A stretch of DNA of 64,000 nucleotides from Flabesymbios commensalis (Eukaryota > Annelida > Polychaeta > Terebellida > Flabelligeridae): NCBI GenBank assembly GCA_964017125.1, contig OZ024905.1, positions 34,569,534 through 34,633,533 of the forward strand. The letters are read 5' to 3'. Positions 39,501-43,333 of the stretch are shown piece by piece (within the stretch, counting starts at the first letter, position 1; every line of letters starts with the position of its first letter). The position numbers were made by a program, and so were the translations under genes. The notes below the pieces were generated by a model. The model was not told where the DNA came from. It searched no databases and saw nothing but the letters and a program-made list of their open reading frames with translations.

Positions 39501-41083
39501 ATTTGAATCATATTCAAAAAATACTAAGTGAATTATAAGTCATTGCCCTCACGAGCAGGTCACAGACATCTTACATCTGCTTTGTAGCATGTATTTCTTC
39601 CTGGGGGGACGATTTTCATTTTGACTTAGGACAGTTTTTTTTGTTGCGTTATTTTGCTACAACATTTAATAATAAATGAATTGTCCTCTTACCCAGCAAA
39701 CACAAAACATCTGTACAGCGTCGGCCGAACGTCTTCGACGTTGGTCCAATATTGTACAAATGTTAAACAAATGTTTTGCGTTTAGAGGGTATTTACGTTT
39801 TAGCCATTTCATAAGGTGTCTCTTAATGAGATTATTGTGCGTATTATGATAGCTTTACAGGATGCATTGATGTGTTGTAGTACAGGTATATCTGAGGCTA
39901 GGTTATTTAATTAAATAAATAATGTAATTATGGAACCTTGTGCCCTCATGCAGGTCAAAGCCATTTTTACCCTGACATAAGATTGGAACATCTCCCTCTT
40001 GATGGGATGACCAATATGATTCGTCTAGCTTATTTTGTGTTAATTCAAATGCTAATCAAGGAGCTATATTAAAGACTTCAACACATAAGGGAAATTGAGT
40101 TCGCTTTAACGCTATTGTTACTTAATACAGTGGTATAATGGAACCAAGGATAGCAGATCAGCTATTACTTTTATAAACAGTAGACCAACATGTTCGAAGA
40201 TAACAGATCAATCGGATTGAAGCATTTAACTTTTTCAAAGCTGCCCTTAATTTTCACATGGCATAAACCACTTTACGTTCTGAGAAAGTGAACCTTCCTT
40301 GTCCAGTCATCTTATTTAAATGTTCACAGTATTCATTGTTACCTAAATATGCTTACTTGTGATTAAAGTGGTGTAATATCTATTTGTATATATTGATGCT
40401 AATTAGTTTTTCTCCATTATCTAATCCTGCACACATAATCGTTTTATTTTTAGTAATACATATAGCTATGATCATCTACACTTGGCTGGTATGTTTTCAG
40501 ATCAGGCCATTCTTCTCGCTCACAGCTTTCATACCGCGCTATGACACCAAAGGCATCACCTCTGCCACCAGAACTACAAATGACACGTCAGTCAGGGGCA
40601 CTCAGCCATGACAAAGACCACCATTCTTCTCAGGAATCGCTCAGCAAGCGCTCCACTGCTTCTCAAAAATCAAAAGTTTCTGAGAAGTCTAAAGTGTCTC
40701 GGACATCCAAAAAGTCGCAAGACAAGGCATCTGCACAGACAGCAAGCCCCAGAACATCAGCGCGGTCTCAGCATTCAAACTCTAGACAATCGGATAGATT
40801 ACAGAGTAGCATTGCTTCTACCAAAGAGACTGAGCAACGCCATGATCAAATATCACAAAAAGCTGATAATGATCAGGTACGTTCTGAGTCTAGGCAATCC
40901 GGCAGGTCAGAAAGAGAGGCTACATCCAGGCTCTCTGAGGACTCTCGTCAAATGAATCATCAGTCATTGAATGATGATAAAGACTCGCAGCAATACGAGT
41001 CTGCTGAGGAAACAGATGCAACAGAAGACGATTCTCAGCTTCAAACAGATACAGAATCTAACCGTGACACACCAGAGCCTTAG
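355..41083 (+). CDS. DNHD1: DNHD1-like dynein heavy chain, C-terminal part (24 exons, 5' partial)
   Basis: The exons joined at GT-AG (one GC-AG) junctions give an unbroken frame of about 4.78 kb ending at TAG 41081-41083. The order matches a dynein heavy chain: the AAA5 segment (PLLIDPYNEG for the family's WPLMIDPQGQA), AAA5/6 linker helices, AAA6 with LRPDRL and WVVLNKLHLA (family RCxRPDR and WVLLQNCHLA), VYGNLATSSWD, and the C-terminal domain (FNQLLCHIRQTL, PPAWLHPN, YYCPVFMNKARQ, WTMSGTAILL). Conserved positions are clear, but divergence is higher than expected for axonemal or cytoplasmic dyneins, which points to the DNHD1 branch. That protein is associated with the sperm flagellum in mammals. 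The motor ring's P-loops (AAA1-AAA4) are outside the window. The protein continues 250 residues past the usual dynein end. Dynein family membership is near certain; the DNHD1 assignment is an inference. Confidence 0.85.
526..975 (+). other. short intron, nothing recognised
   Basis: AT-rich intron of 450 bp with clean GTGAAC and CACACAG ends. No repeat structure seen. Confidence 0.6.
976..1135 (+). CDS. DNHD1: DNHD1-like exon b (AAA5 WPLMIDP region)
   Basis: Acceptor GTCACACAG, donor ACCAG|GTTAG. Encodes DIGGRQLENAAIVFSSWQKP followed by PLLIDPYNEGVDQLRRL, equivalent to the dynein AAA5 block LPxDxxSxENaii...WPLMIDPQgQA. The phase-2 end joins directly to 4673 to give R-SDPQLL, so the 3.5-kb intron holds no further exon. 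Confidence 0.88.
3191..3284. mobile_element. 84-bp foldback element with 5-bp target duplication
   Basis: Arms ATATCGTCGCCTC.../...GAGGCGACGATAT pair over about 39 bp with three or four mismatches around a loop of only a few bases. Immediately outside, GTTAG occurs at 3191-3195 and 3280-3284, a direct repeat consistent with a target-site duplication. This is a very small non-autonomous inverted-repeat transposon. Confidence 0.6.
3558..3695. mobile_element. 138-bp hAT-like MITE (GGCGGATCC termini)
   Basis: Starts CAGGGGCGGATCCA and ends TGGATCCGCGCCTG, an inverted pair typical of widespread hAT-type MITEs. The interior has a long C-run at 3667-3678. A clear 8-bp target duplication is not visible, so the class is inferred from the ends. 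Confidence 0.6.
4046..4567. mobile_element. non-autonomous TIR element, about 520 bp
   Basis: Left end TTAAAGCAGCCCCTTGGGAT and right end ATCCCAAGGGGTCCCTTTAA are inverted repeats of about 20 bp with few mismatches. The interior holds a remnant of the GGGCCA...GCGTTGGG type (about 4226-4300). No coding capacity. Confidence 0.55.
4673..4821 (+). CDS. DNHD1: DNHD1-like exon c (AAA5)
   Basis: Acceptor CACACAG, donor AAG|GTCAGT. Encodes LLLALEKSIQRGRPVLMRNC then LLHPIIQHR. This corresponds to the dynein segment 'le.AI..G.pvLieNv.e.lDPvLdPlL'. Phase 1 at its end. Confidence 0.88.
4822..5917 (+). other. 1.1-kb intron
   Basis: No exon. Around 5640-5770 there is sequence of the CCAACATTGAACCAACA repeat group and a weak inverted repeat (CAGTGGCT...AGCCACTG at 5264-5306). 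Otherwise nothing recognised. Confidence 0.45.
5918..6072 (+). CDS. DNHD1: DNHD1-like exon d (AAA5)
   Basis: Acceptor TTGTTTTCAG, donor ACAG|GTATAT. Encodes ISFCGRKILCHPDFRLFLTI then NPRLTPAIASAATLVNY. Equivalent to the dynein 'G.kI...p.FrLyltTk..NPhy.Pev..kvtliNf' strand block. Ends in phase 0. Confidence 0.88.
6073..6545 (+). other. intron, nothing recognised
   Basis: AT-rich intron with a short TTTCA microsatellite near 6390-6412. No other structure seen. Confidence 0.55.
6546..6758 (+). CDS. DNHD1: DNHD1-like exon e (AAA5/AAA6 linker)
   Basis: 71 whole codons between TTTTTAATAAACAG and CTCAG|GTTAGT. Encodes EEFLSRAFACLRPALFAERR and a helical stretch. It matches the dynein region after '..GLedQLL..Vv..ErPeLE..r', which is helical and links AAA5 to AAA6. 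Confidence 0.87.
6940..7310 (+). mobile_element. left end of a T-rich/5'-hairpin repeat (family E)
   Basis: Begins TTTTTATCCCCCGAGCACGA and folds back on GGGGATA about 25 bp later. This 5' stem-loop resembles those of families A and F. It contains the phrase 'TGTGCCTTTTGGGG...TTTGACCT', which also occurs in family A (9842, 19117, 35908). The right end was not found. Confidence 0.4.
7691..7921 (+). CDS. DNHD1: DNHD1-like exon f (AAA5/AAA6 linker helices)
   Basis: Acceptor TTTTCCACAG, donor GGCT|GTGAGT; 77 whole codons. LQPLAQRASMLYDLLRSLPV and YQFTLPYFLKLFDEAL match the dynein block 'a..R.vA.r.s.LyF.l.dL..i..mYqfSL..Fl.lF'. The end (DDYTVDSDNEA) starts an acidic insertion continued in the next small exons. 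Confidence 0.88.
8012..8084 (+). CDS. DNHD1: DNHD1-like exon g (acidic insert)
   Basis: 73-nt exon between CCTGTTTTTAG and TCTG|GTGAGT. Encodes DFSDDEDSKPPQDQPGTPTS..., a disordered acidic/Pro stretch not found in conventional dyneins. Supported by phase continuity (0 in, 1 out) rather than by homology. Confidence 0.75.
8400..8644. mobile_element. 245-bp hAT-like MITE (CAGTGGTGGATCC termini)
   Basis: Left CAGTGGTGGATCCAGGAAT and right CTCTGGATCCGCCACTG are inverted ends; the interior has a G-run near 8597-8608. A partial duplicate of the left end (CAGTGGTGGATCAAC) lies immediately outside. Same group as 3558-3695. Confidence 0.6.
9095..9480 (+). mobile_element. family F repeat remnant
   Basis: Starts TTTTTTACCCTTTAGTCTTA and continues GAGGGGTGTAGTGATC. 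This matches the start of the copy at 21651 (TTTTTACCCCTCAGC... GGGGTATAGTGATC). The ends form a loose 5' stem-loop. It lies just left of element A1; no right end was found. Confidence 0.4.
9511..11957 (+). mobile_element. family A element, copy 1 (HINE/pearl-like)
   Basis: Left end TTTTTAGCTCCCGCCGTCAC, whose first 40 bp fold back on GGGAGCT. It continues with unique sequence to about 10060, then about eleven units of roughly 145 bp (AAAATGGCCGCC, ACCATTACTATAAAAC). The right end is CGGAGCGGGAGCTCC, then GACTTATGTAGTC and TTGTTT. AGCTCCCGC and GCGGGAGCT are inverted, and the hairpin lies outside the right copy. This is the layout known for Helentron-associated elements (DINE-1) and bivalve pearl elements. 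No coding capacity. Sits in the 8085-12029 intron. Confidence 0.7.
12030..12101 (+). CDS. DNHD1: DNHD1-like exon h (acidic cassette)
   Basis: 72-nt exon between TATCTACCCAG and GAAG|GTATGG. Encodes GTEKREEELKQDEVDENKSN..., highly charged and probably disordered. It is phase 1-1 symmetric, so skipping would keep the frame. It follows a 3.9-kb intron filled by transposons. Confidence 0.72.
12380..12510 (+). mobile_element. LINE fragment, C-terminal reverse-transcriptase region
   Basis: The + strand encodes QQHIKNNAARIIC and, after an in-frame stop, KKIDYVTPLLKQLH. Both match the widely conserved non-LTR retrotransposon C-terminal phrase 'vQNaAARlI....k.dHvTPlLk.LHWLPv' (CR1/L2/Jockey-type). 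It is a short, decayed piece in the intron before 12854. Confidence 0.6.
12854..13022 (+). CDS. DNHD1: DNHD1-like exon i
   Basis: Acceptor CTTTCTTTCCAG, donor CAACA|GTTAGT. Starts with an acidic run (GTVEEEKETEEDTLP), then LPSEGADLSSLPQNRIAELV and a helix ending CRRIQQ. The second half re-enters the dynein alignment before 'vsrgLFErdkLlFa'. Confidence 0.8.
13320..13426 (+). CDS. DNHD1: DNHD1-like exon j (LYEEHRLLFA)
   Basis: Acceptor TTTCCCTACAG, donor CAACAAG|GTAACATG. SLYEEHRLLFATLLCLNIQE is the dynein 'gLFErdKLlFa.ll...il' motif. Its last 19 nt and donor occur again, identical, at 14945 and 16476 because of a tandem triplication of the intron's left part. Confidence 0.88.
13408..18017 (+). 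repeat. 1.53-kb tandem triplication including an exon end
   Basis: Three nearly identical units start at 13408, 14945 and 16476 (lengths 1537, 1531 and about 1542). Each begins with ATTACTATGCTGCAACAAG, the last 19 nt of the exon ending at 13426, followed by its donor GTAACATG and the left part of element B. The junction GATAAAAAG|ATTACT is created where the unit end meets the exon piece. Differences are few (for example the TCCGTCC tract, GTTTG copy number and single bases), so the event is recent. A collapsed or expanded assembly is an alternative. Confidence 0.9.
13870..13898 (+). repeat. (GTTT)n microsatellite in each B unit
   Basis: A run of GTTT repeats at 13871, again near 15404 and 16940 in the other triplicated copies, with different repeat numbers. 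It is one of the few sites where the three copies differ. Confidence 0.8.
18362..18780 (+). mobile_element. family C element, copy within B
   Basis: Begins TTAGCCTGCCTTTTGATT, continues GGTGGGCTGTTGCAATTG and ends GGTGGGCTATTG...GTGTTC. It has units with 'TTGTGGGCGCGATAACT' and 'AATAACCAGTTCT'. Its right tail is interrupted by element A copy 2. The minus-strand B copy at 61165 carries the same C tail in the same place, so C was in B before the two B copies spread. Confidence 0.55.
18781..21294 (+). mobile_element. family A element, copy 2 (nested)
   Basis: Starts TAGCTCCCGCCGTCACCGTA and ends GCGGGAGCTCC, GACTTATGTAGTC, TTGT, directly comparable to copy 1. It lacks part of the left segment seen in copies 1 and 3 (the jump at about 19180 from TTTAGACGTT to ATTCACCTCG). 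It has an extra 242-bp tandem duplication near its right end. Confidence 0.7.
20695..21178 (+). repeat. 242-bp tandem duplication inside A copy 2
   Basis: Units 20695-20936 and 20937-21178 begin CATTACTATAAAACAAAATT and run into the right flank (CTGACAGACTGTCTAGTTC). I noticed a single difference between them (GGTAAACC versus GGTAATCC), so the duplication is very recent. Copies 1 and 3 have one unit. Confidence 0.85.
21651..22520 (+). mobile_element. family F element with about 161-bp tandem units
   Basis: Starts TTTTTACCCCTCAGCTATTA and folds back (CCCCTCAGC...GCTGTGGGG). Four diverged units of about 161 bp follow (near 21855, 22019, 22180 and 22341), each with AAGATGGCCG, CTTGTGGGCTCGAT, TTGGATTGCATTCAAAT and TCTGATGATCTG. 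The right end is not clear. Distinct in sequence from the A/B/C units but similar in design. Confidence 0.5.
23096..23817 (+). mobile_element. family D element, copy 1
   Basis: Starts TTTTTATCCCCCGCAAAAAC and ends GATGGGGGATGATATAGGAC, TTCAGGCCTCTTGTTT. ATCCCCC/GGGGGAT is the inverted pair and the terminal word CTTGTTT matches A, B and C. About five units of roughly 145 bp carry GGAGATGTGCAGGTGA and TTCAAAATGGCCGCCACGG. It ends about 100 bp before exon k. Confidence 0.55.
23925..24170 (+). CDS. DNHD1: DNHD1-like exon k
   Basis: Acceptor TTAATTCACAG, donor GAAA|GTTAGTC. Encodes GNPGLGMQLSLSDFD, DPPEWLPAEKLEDL and WKEWYQSHQPEK. This matches the dynein stretch 'P.peWl....W..i..L..l..f..l...i......W..w'. 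The 10.5-kb intron before it is almost all transposon. The exact first base (23925 or 23926) is the least certain junction; 23925 keeps the frame. Confidence 0.82.
24460..24782 (+). CDS. DNHD1: DNHD1-like exon l (AAA6, LRPDR motif)
   Basis: Acceptor TATGTTTTCAG, donor GCACAG|GTACAC. LTSFHQLLLLRLLRPDRLHI is the dynein AAA6 'fq.LlliRclRPDRl' motif. GVLVLLPPGVSNESVPL stands where dyneins have 'PliFiLSPGxDP', here altered to PPGVS. Confidence 0.9.
24783..25744 (+). other. intron, nothing recognised
   Basis: AT-rich intron with a short imperfect TATAAATTTATATAAATTT run near 25383-25406. No exon is needed, because flanking phases agree. Confidence 0.55.
25745..25925 (+). CDS. DNHD1: DNHD1-like exon m (AAA6, WVVLNKLHLA)
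   Basis: Acceptor TTTTTTAAAG, donor AAAG|GTGAGT. Encodes LGVAVEVVEITDGGELEVLD and HSWVVLNKLHLATSHFLEEL, the counterpart of dynein 'slGqGq...A......G.WvlLQNcHLa..Wl..Le'. Confidence 0.9.
25926..26885 (+). repeat. intron with a diverged ~300-bp tandem duplication
   Basis: Similar phrases recur about 300 bp apart: GATCTGATTAGTTTTCCTTA near 26205 and TGTTCTGATTGGTTTTCCTT near 26515, each followed by a GATATCT motif, a run ending GTCA-CAG and CAGTGATTT. This suggests an old duplication within the intron. Nothing else recognised. Confidence 0.35.
26886..27092 (+). CDS. DNHD1: DNHD1-like exon n (AAA6 FRLWLT block)
   Basis: Acceptor TTTGTTGTAG, donor ACCA|GTGAGT. CCCVWLVTEPFDSLSTELIQ replaces dynein 'FRLwlTs.p...FP..iLq'. 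A Ser/Asn-rich insertion (SPTNEESPRNQQANSFSSGS) follows. Confidence 0.85.
27163..28107. mobile_element. pogo/Tigger-like non-autonomous DNA transposon, 945 bp
   Basis: Left end CAGTAGTCCCCCCTTTT and right end GGGAGGGACTACTG are inverted, and TA lies directly outside both ends (27161-27162 and 28108-28109), the target duplication of Tc1/mariner/pogo elements. The CAGTAGTCCC start is typical of pogo/Tigger-type ends. The interior has no transposase and carries copies of the ACAACATTGGGTC/TTGGCC repeat group (27330-27390, 27760-27850). Open frames inside are overlapping and look accidental. Confidence 0.7.
28500..28700 (+). mobile_element. tRNA-derived SINE
   Basis: GGCCGGGCCCAACGGCTCAT resembles a degenerate A-box region. 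40 bp later CCTGGGTTCGAAACCTGG is a strong RNA polymerase III B-box (GGTTCGAAACC) in a T-arm context. A non-tRNA body ending GCACTATAAAGAACCCTTG follows. The acceptor stem does not pair well, so it is more likely a SINE than a functional tRNA gene. Confidence 0.5.
29082..29180 (+). mobile_element. possible degenerate tRNA-like SINE
   Basis: GGCCACATTGGTAACACTCG resembles an A-box and GTGGTTTAATCCCCGG a decayed B-box at the expected distance. Weak; could be coincidence. Confidence 0.25.
29855..29970 (+). repeat. 58-bp exact-type tandem duplication
   Basis: CATAATACATTGTAGCTGCT at 29855 and CATAACGCATTGTAGCTGCT at 29913 start two adjacent 58-bp units that differ at about two bases. Confidence 0.85.
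29991..30229. mobile_element. MITE of a two-copy family, copy 1 (239 bp)
   Basis: Ends TTAACCCTTACAGCGC and GCGCTTTAAGAGTTAA are inverted. Just inside the left end a hairpin GGGGATCGATTTTAGTCGAC pairs with GTCGACTAAAGTCGATCCCC-like sequence. The same sequence in the opposite orientation occurs at 60054-60234. Confidence 0.65.
30450..30706 (+). CDS. DNHD1: DNHD1-like exon o
   Basis: Acceptor GTGTGTTTCAG, donor GCAGAT|GTGAGA. Encodes VKALVFGIGVVHGLLLARQM, the dynein helix 'k.llF.lcffHa.v.eRr.fgplGwn..Y.F', followed by the FGTRGMSQQYALTG loop. The preceding 3.4-kb intron carries a pogo-like element, a SINE and a MITE. Confidence 0.88.
30707..31154 (+). other. intron, nothing recognised
   Basis: AT-rich 448-bp intron with standard ends. 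No repeats seen. Confidence 0.55.
31155..31305 (+). CDS. DNHD1: DNHD1-like exon p (VYGNLATSSWDR)
   Basis: Acceptor ATCTTTAG, donor GTGG|GTAAGC. SVYGNLATSSWDRFYMITIV matches the dynein 'ylige..YGGrvtd.wDrr.l' block. A family C element begins only about 8 bp into the following intron. Confidence 0.88.
31313..31779 (+). mobile_element. family C element, copy 1
   Basis: Starts TTTTTTTCAGCTCGCC, continues AAGGTGGGCTATTGCAATTG, has two or three units with GCATGTTACTAATGACCAGT, and ends GGCGGGCTATTGTC...CTCTTGTTTT. AGCTCGCC/GGCGGGCT is the inverted pair. It starts about 8 bp after the splice donor of exon p. Confidence 0.6.
31867..31975 (+). CDS. DNHD1: DNHD1-like exon q
   Basis: Acceptor TGTTTACAG, donor TCCAT|GTAAGT. 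APNEYGVWFAEKTGGEIDSI aligns with the dynein 'tP.e.fGlhpNAeI' start of the C-terminal domain. Confidence 0.85.
32087..32372 (+). CDS. DNHD1: DNHD1-like exon r
   Basis: Acceptor TATGTGCCAG, donor TTCCAG|GTAAAC. Encodes a helical, partly basic stretch (EFMRMLERLYQAHDIDELRK) and ILPPLLDLG. It corresponds to the variable linker of the dynein C-terminal domain ('l...iL..lP...d'). Confidence 0.83.
32373..32998 (+). other. intron, nothing recognised
   Basis: AT-rich intron of 626 bp with one TAGGCCTA word at 32552. No exon needed between phases. Confidence 0.55.
32999..33200 (+). CDS. DNHD1: DNHD1-like exon s (FNQLL...PPAWLHP)
   Basis: Acceptor TTTTATTGTAG, donor AGGAG|GTTGG. ECLWFNQLLCHIRQTL, LLDTMYSLLQEQVPPAWLHP and LNSW match the dynein signature 'qEi.RfN.LL..ir.sL..l.kAikG...mS..Le.v..sl....vP..W....ypS.kpL.sW'. 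Confidence 0.93.
33326..33522 (+). CDS. DNHD1: DNHD1-like exon t (ends at a GC donor)
   Basis: Acceptor TTATTTTACAG. Encodes QLEGWVKHRMVPLL and SIWLGGLVKPHALFAALRQE, the dynein 'fW.sgFffPqaFLTa.lQ..AR' element. The 3' junction reads GACCAG|GCAAGA, the consensus of a GC-AG intron. Phase 0 on both sides (ADQ-VVLDC) supports this junction. Confidence 0.88.
33523..34343 (+). repeat. GC-AG intron with diverged tandem units
   Basis: Begins GCAAGA and ends TTTTTTATAG. Between about 33800 and 34090 two units of some 170 bp share GTCTGTGAGTCTA, TTTTCATG and ATGGCC phrases. This is a decayed minisatellite of the same general type as the A-D cores. Confidence 0.45.
34344..34480 (+). CDS. DNHD1: DNHD1-like exon u
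   Basis: Acceptor CTTTTTTATAG, donor GCAAA|GTAAGT. GGIFIEEAYIQGGAWDIDNK is the dynein 'p.dGvyv.GLfLeGArWd...' motif. Phase 2 at its end. Confidence 0.9.
34707..34924 (+). CDS. DNHD1: DNHD1-like exon v (end of dynein C-terminal domain)
   Basis: Acceptor ATGATTAAAG, donor CCAG|GTAAAG. LPTLYVWPKV, LVYYCPVFMNKARQ and MNWTMSGTAILLDPG match dynein 'lP.i.i.p...Y.CPvYkT..R.......WilRGvALL', where ordinary dyneins stop within a few residues. Confidence 0.92.
34925..35308 (+). other. intron, nothing recognised
   Basis: 384-bp intron with standard ends and no visible repeat. Confidence 0.5.
35309..35489 (+). CDS. DNHD1: DNHD1-like exon w (acidic tail start)
   Basis: Acceptor TTTGTTCCAG, donor GATAG|GTGTGT. 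Encodes a basic/Ser segment (SCKKSRSLVLAKAALAGQLS) followed by EMDEDDEEEEESTQESKTKG, a run of acidic residues. No dynein homology; supported by phase continuity into the last exon. Confidence 0.8.
37978..38604. mobile_element. 627-bp insert splitting element A copy 3
   Basis: Copies 1 and 2 read GGATCATTAATTTCAATGG without a break. Here GGATCATT and AATTTCAATGG are separated by 627 bp starting CAGCTTCAAAACGCGCATGC and ending GACAGTTGACTACACC. It carries its own nested MITE (38201-38308) and a GGCCAACGTCTGCGACGCTGG palindromic remnant. The class is unknown. Confidence 0.65.
38201..38308. mobile_element. CCCAGCAAAC MITE, copy 1 (108 bp)
   Basis: CCCAGCAAACGCAAGACATT at the left and GTTTACTGGG at the right, with the centre GGCCCAACGTCTTCGACGTT palindromic. 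It is nearly self-complementary over its whole length. Same family at 39692 and 55112. Confidence 0.75.
39692..39789. mobile_element. CCCAGCAAAC MITE, copy 2
   Basis: Starts CCCAGCAAACACAAAACATC, has the same central palindrome AACGTCTTCGACGTT and ends TTTTGCGTTTAGAGGG, with a decayed right end. Confidence 0.7.
39790..40500 (+). other. right part of the last DNHD1-like intron
   Basis: AT-rich sequence after the nested elements, ending TGTTTTCAG before the terminal exon. No repeat recognised. Confidence 0.5.
40501..41083 (+). CDS. DNHD1: DNHD1-like terminal exon x (Ser/Lys/Gln/Asp-rich tail)
   Basis: Acceptor GTATGTTTTCAG; open for 194 codons to TAG at 41081. Composition is dominated by S, Q, K, R, D and E, with repeated KSKVSEKSKVSRTSKKS, SRQS and SARSQHS motifs, and an acidic end (ESAEETDATEDDSQ...). 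Probably disordered, with many potential phosphorylation sites. It lies beyond the normal dynein C-terminus and after a 5-kb transposon-filled intron. Confidence 0.82.
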
Positions 41084-42150
41084 ATAATAACATATTATAA
41101 GAAAACTCTAGTATCCAAATCCAGGTTGAAAATTATTATGATAACCATAGCGACCTACATATTATAATATGTAACCTCTGTATGCTTACCAGTTCTCTGT
41201 GATAATGTTAATGTGTTGATATAATGTATATTTATTGTTTCATACTTTTTTAAAGTTAACTTTATGTTTTGTTGAGACTGATGTTGCACGTTTTATGTGT
41301 CATATATTTAAATGAAATGCCCAAGTGAGGTGTTTATCAACTGAATGGCTTTGATTATGATATTACGCAACCTAATTGTTGTTATAAACTCTATTTATTG
41401 ACCACAAAATTTAAAACAAACTTGCATGCAGGGATCATTCTTACTTATATGAGCTGATCTTAATGATGTTGTATGAAAAGTATCATCCACAAATGACCAT
41501 TTATTATTTAATTGTTACAATTTGTTATAACTGTTATATATTATTTTTCACCATTAATTAAATATTTTACGATATATTCGTCTGTGAGTAGGGCTTATTG
41601 TTGTAGGTTTTCTGGGTGATTAATGTACAGGCTAAAATATTTTTATCTCAACTGAATTCGCAAGCTGCAAAACGAGTGTGACTACACCTGTATATATCAT
41701 AATTGGTACAGTAGGCCTACTATTATTGTCCAATTATATATTTTGCCATACACATTATTTCCGAAGCAAATTTCTAAAACTCTTAGGTAGATCGCAGCCA
41801 TACTGGATATAGGTTATTTCAAAGGTCTCTTAATGTTTCTTTTCATTTAAAAAAAACCTCGGGAAACTTTTATGTCATGACTTTTACTTAGTTTTTTTAA
41901 ACAAGCGTTGTTATATTCTAAAATACCGCAAATAAGTGTCAGTACGTCTGCCAAACTAGGCGACTGTTTCAAAAGATATTGTTATCTCTAGCTAGTTCTA
42001 CCACATGAGAAAGTGTATTTTCGATAAATTTTATTCGTGCTAGACACACAACTCCCAGCTGTATGAACACCCTCTGTAGACTTGTCATGCAAATACTCTG
42101 CTGTGTGTCGTTTGAGGGTTATGACTTTGACCACTGCGCCTTCAGTAGCG
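41084..42150 (+). other. 3' UTR and downstream sequence
   Basis: AT-rich sequence after the stop codon. The 3' end of the transcript cannot be fixed; the only candidate signal is the ATTAAA at 41557. No coding region is seen. Confidence 0.45.
41557..41562 (+). promoter_or_regulatory. possible ATTAAA polyadenylation signal for the DNHD1-like gene
   Basis: This is the first ATTAAA hexamer seen after the stop; no AATAAA was seen in the preceding 470 bases, which are AT-rich and have no other recognised feature. It is offered only as a candidate. Confidence 0.25.
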
Positions 42151-42694
42151 CTGACCAGCATTGTGCCTGCAGTGTACTAGCAACAGGGGTGATCTCTCTG
42201 CAGTAGATTTAGTTTATGGGTGGAAGGTGGATGGAAAACTATCCATTTACAGCTCATAATAAATCCAAAAATTACATGTTATCGCTGTAGTTTGCTAGGT
42301 ACCTTTTATAACAAAATCGTCTGGTACTGGAAAAAACTGATCGCCGAGAGATGACATGTGCGTTTTGGATTTGGTAAATGGATAGTTTCCCCCAAAGCTG
42401 TGGATGGATATGTAGTGAATTTTGCGGTCTCTAAGTATGTAAATATATGTACTGGGTATATATTTCGTTGATTAATAGTGTTTATTACTCAACATAACCA
42501 GCAGGTTTTTGTATCGACTGGAGTGGTTTAAATACGTATAATGTGGTAATTGTCTTGAACCCCAGGAAAAATATTGCCTCCACCTTCCACCCATATACTA
42601 AATCTACTGCAGAGAGATCACCCCCGTTGATAGTACACGTGTACATGTACACTGCAGGTGTACACATACCTCTGCACAGGACAATGCTGGTCAG
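42151..42694. repeat. inverted repeat with ~90-115 bp arms
   Basis: CTGACCAGCATTGTGCCTGC...GATCTCTCTGCAGTAGATTT (42151-42234) is inverted at 42580-42694 (ATCTACTGCAGAGAGATCAC...GGACAATGCTGGTCAG). The right arm carries an extra GTACACGTGTACATGTACAC stretch. A further inverted piece of the left flank (ATACTGAAGGCCCAGTGACT) lies at 43203. Probably a non-autonomous transposon. Confidence 0.6.
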
Positions 42695-43333
42695 CAACAC
42701 AGCTGGATGGGATAGGGTCAGCATATGCTCATTGGTTTTCTATACAAGGTCGGTAACTCACTGAAATCGTGGAAGCAGCAATCTCAACATACCAAGCATA
42801 TTTTTCAAGCCCTCACGCTCAACATAGGGGCTATTCAGCGCCACTATTCTATCGTGTAAACCCAAAAGGCAGTAACTTCTCAATATAATAGTAAGCTGAA
42901 TACTGCAGTGTATTATTCACGACATGTCTCATTTTGTTGGAAATAGTGCTTCTGTCAGAATCGAGCTCGTAAAATGATTATTAATGCACGTAAATTATGA
43001 GATTTCCGTTTGAAAATTCATAAATAATTTGCTACAAGAACTAGATATGCCATGGTAGCATTTGTTTGGTAGAAAACAAAAGTCTACATAGTCCATTTCT
43101 CATTTTAAAATGACGAGGACTTGAAAGTTTCCTTCCCTCAGTAGAAGTATAGACATGGCAGTGAGTGTCACCGCATAGACACATCCCAATTTCCCGTGGT
43201 CAGCAATACTGAAGGCCCAGTGACTTTGACCTTACCTACTTCTCCGGGCCGACACTAGCAATCTCCTTTCCGGAACTAGCTTGGAAATCCATGGGGCATT
43301 ACGTTCAAACGTTACGGCAAACACTAAACAAAT

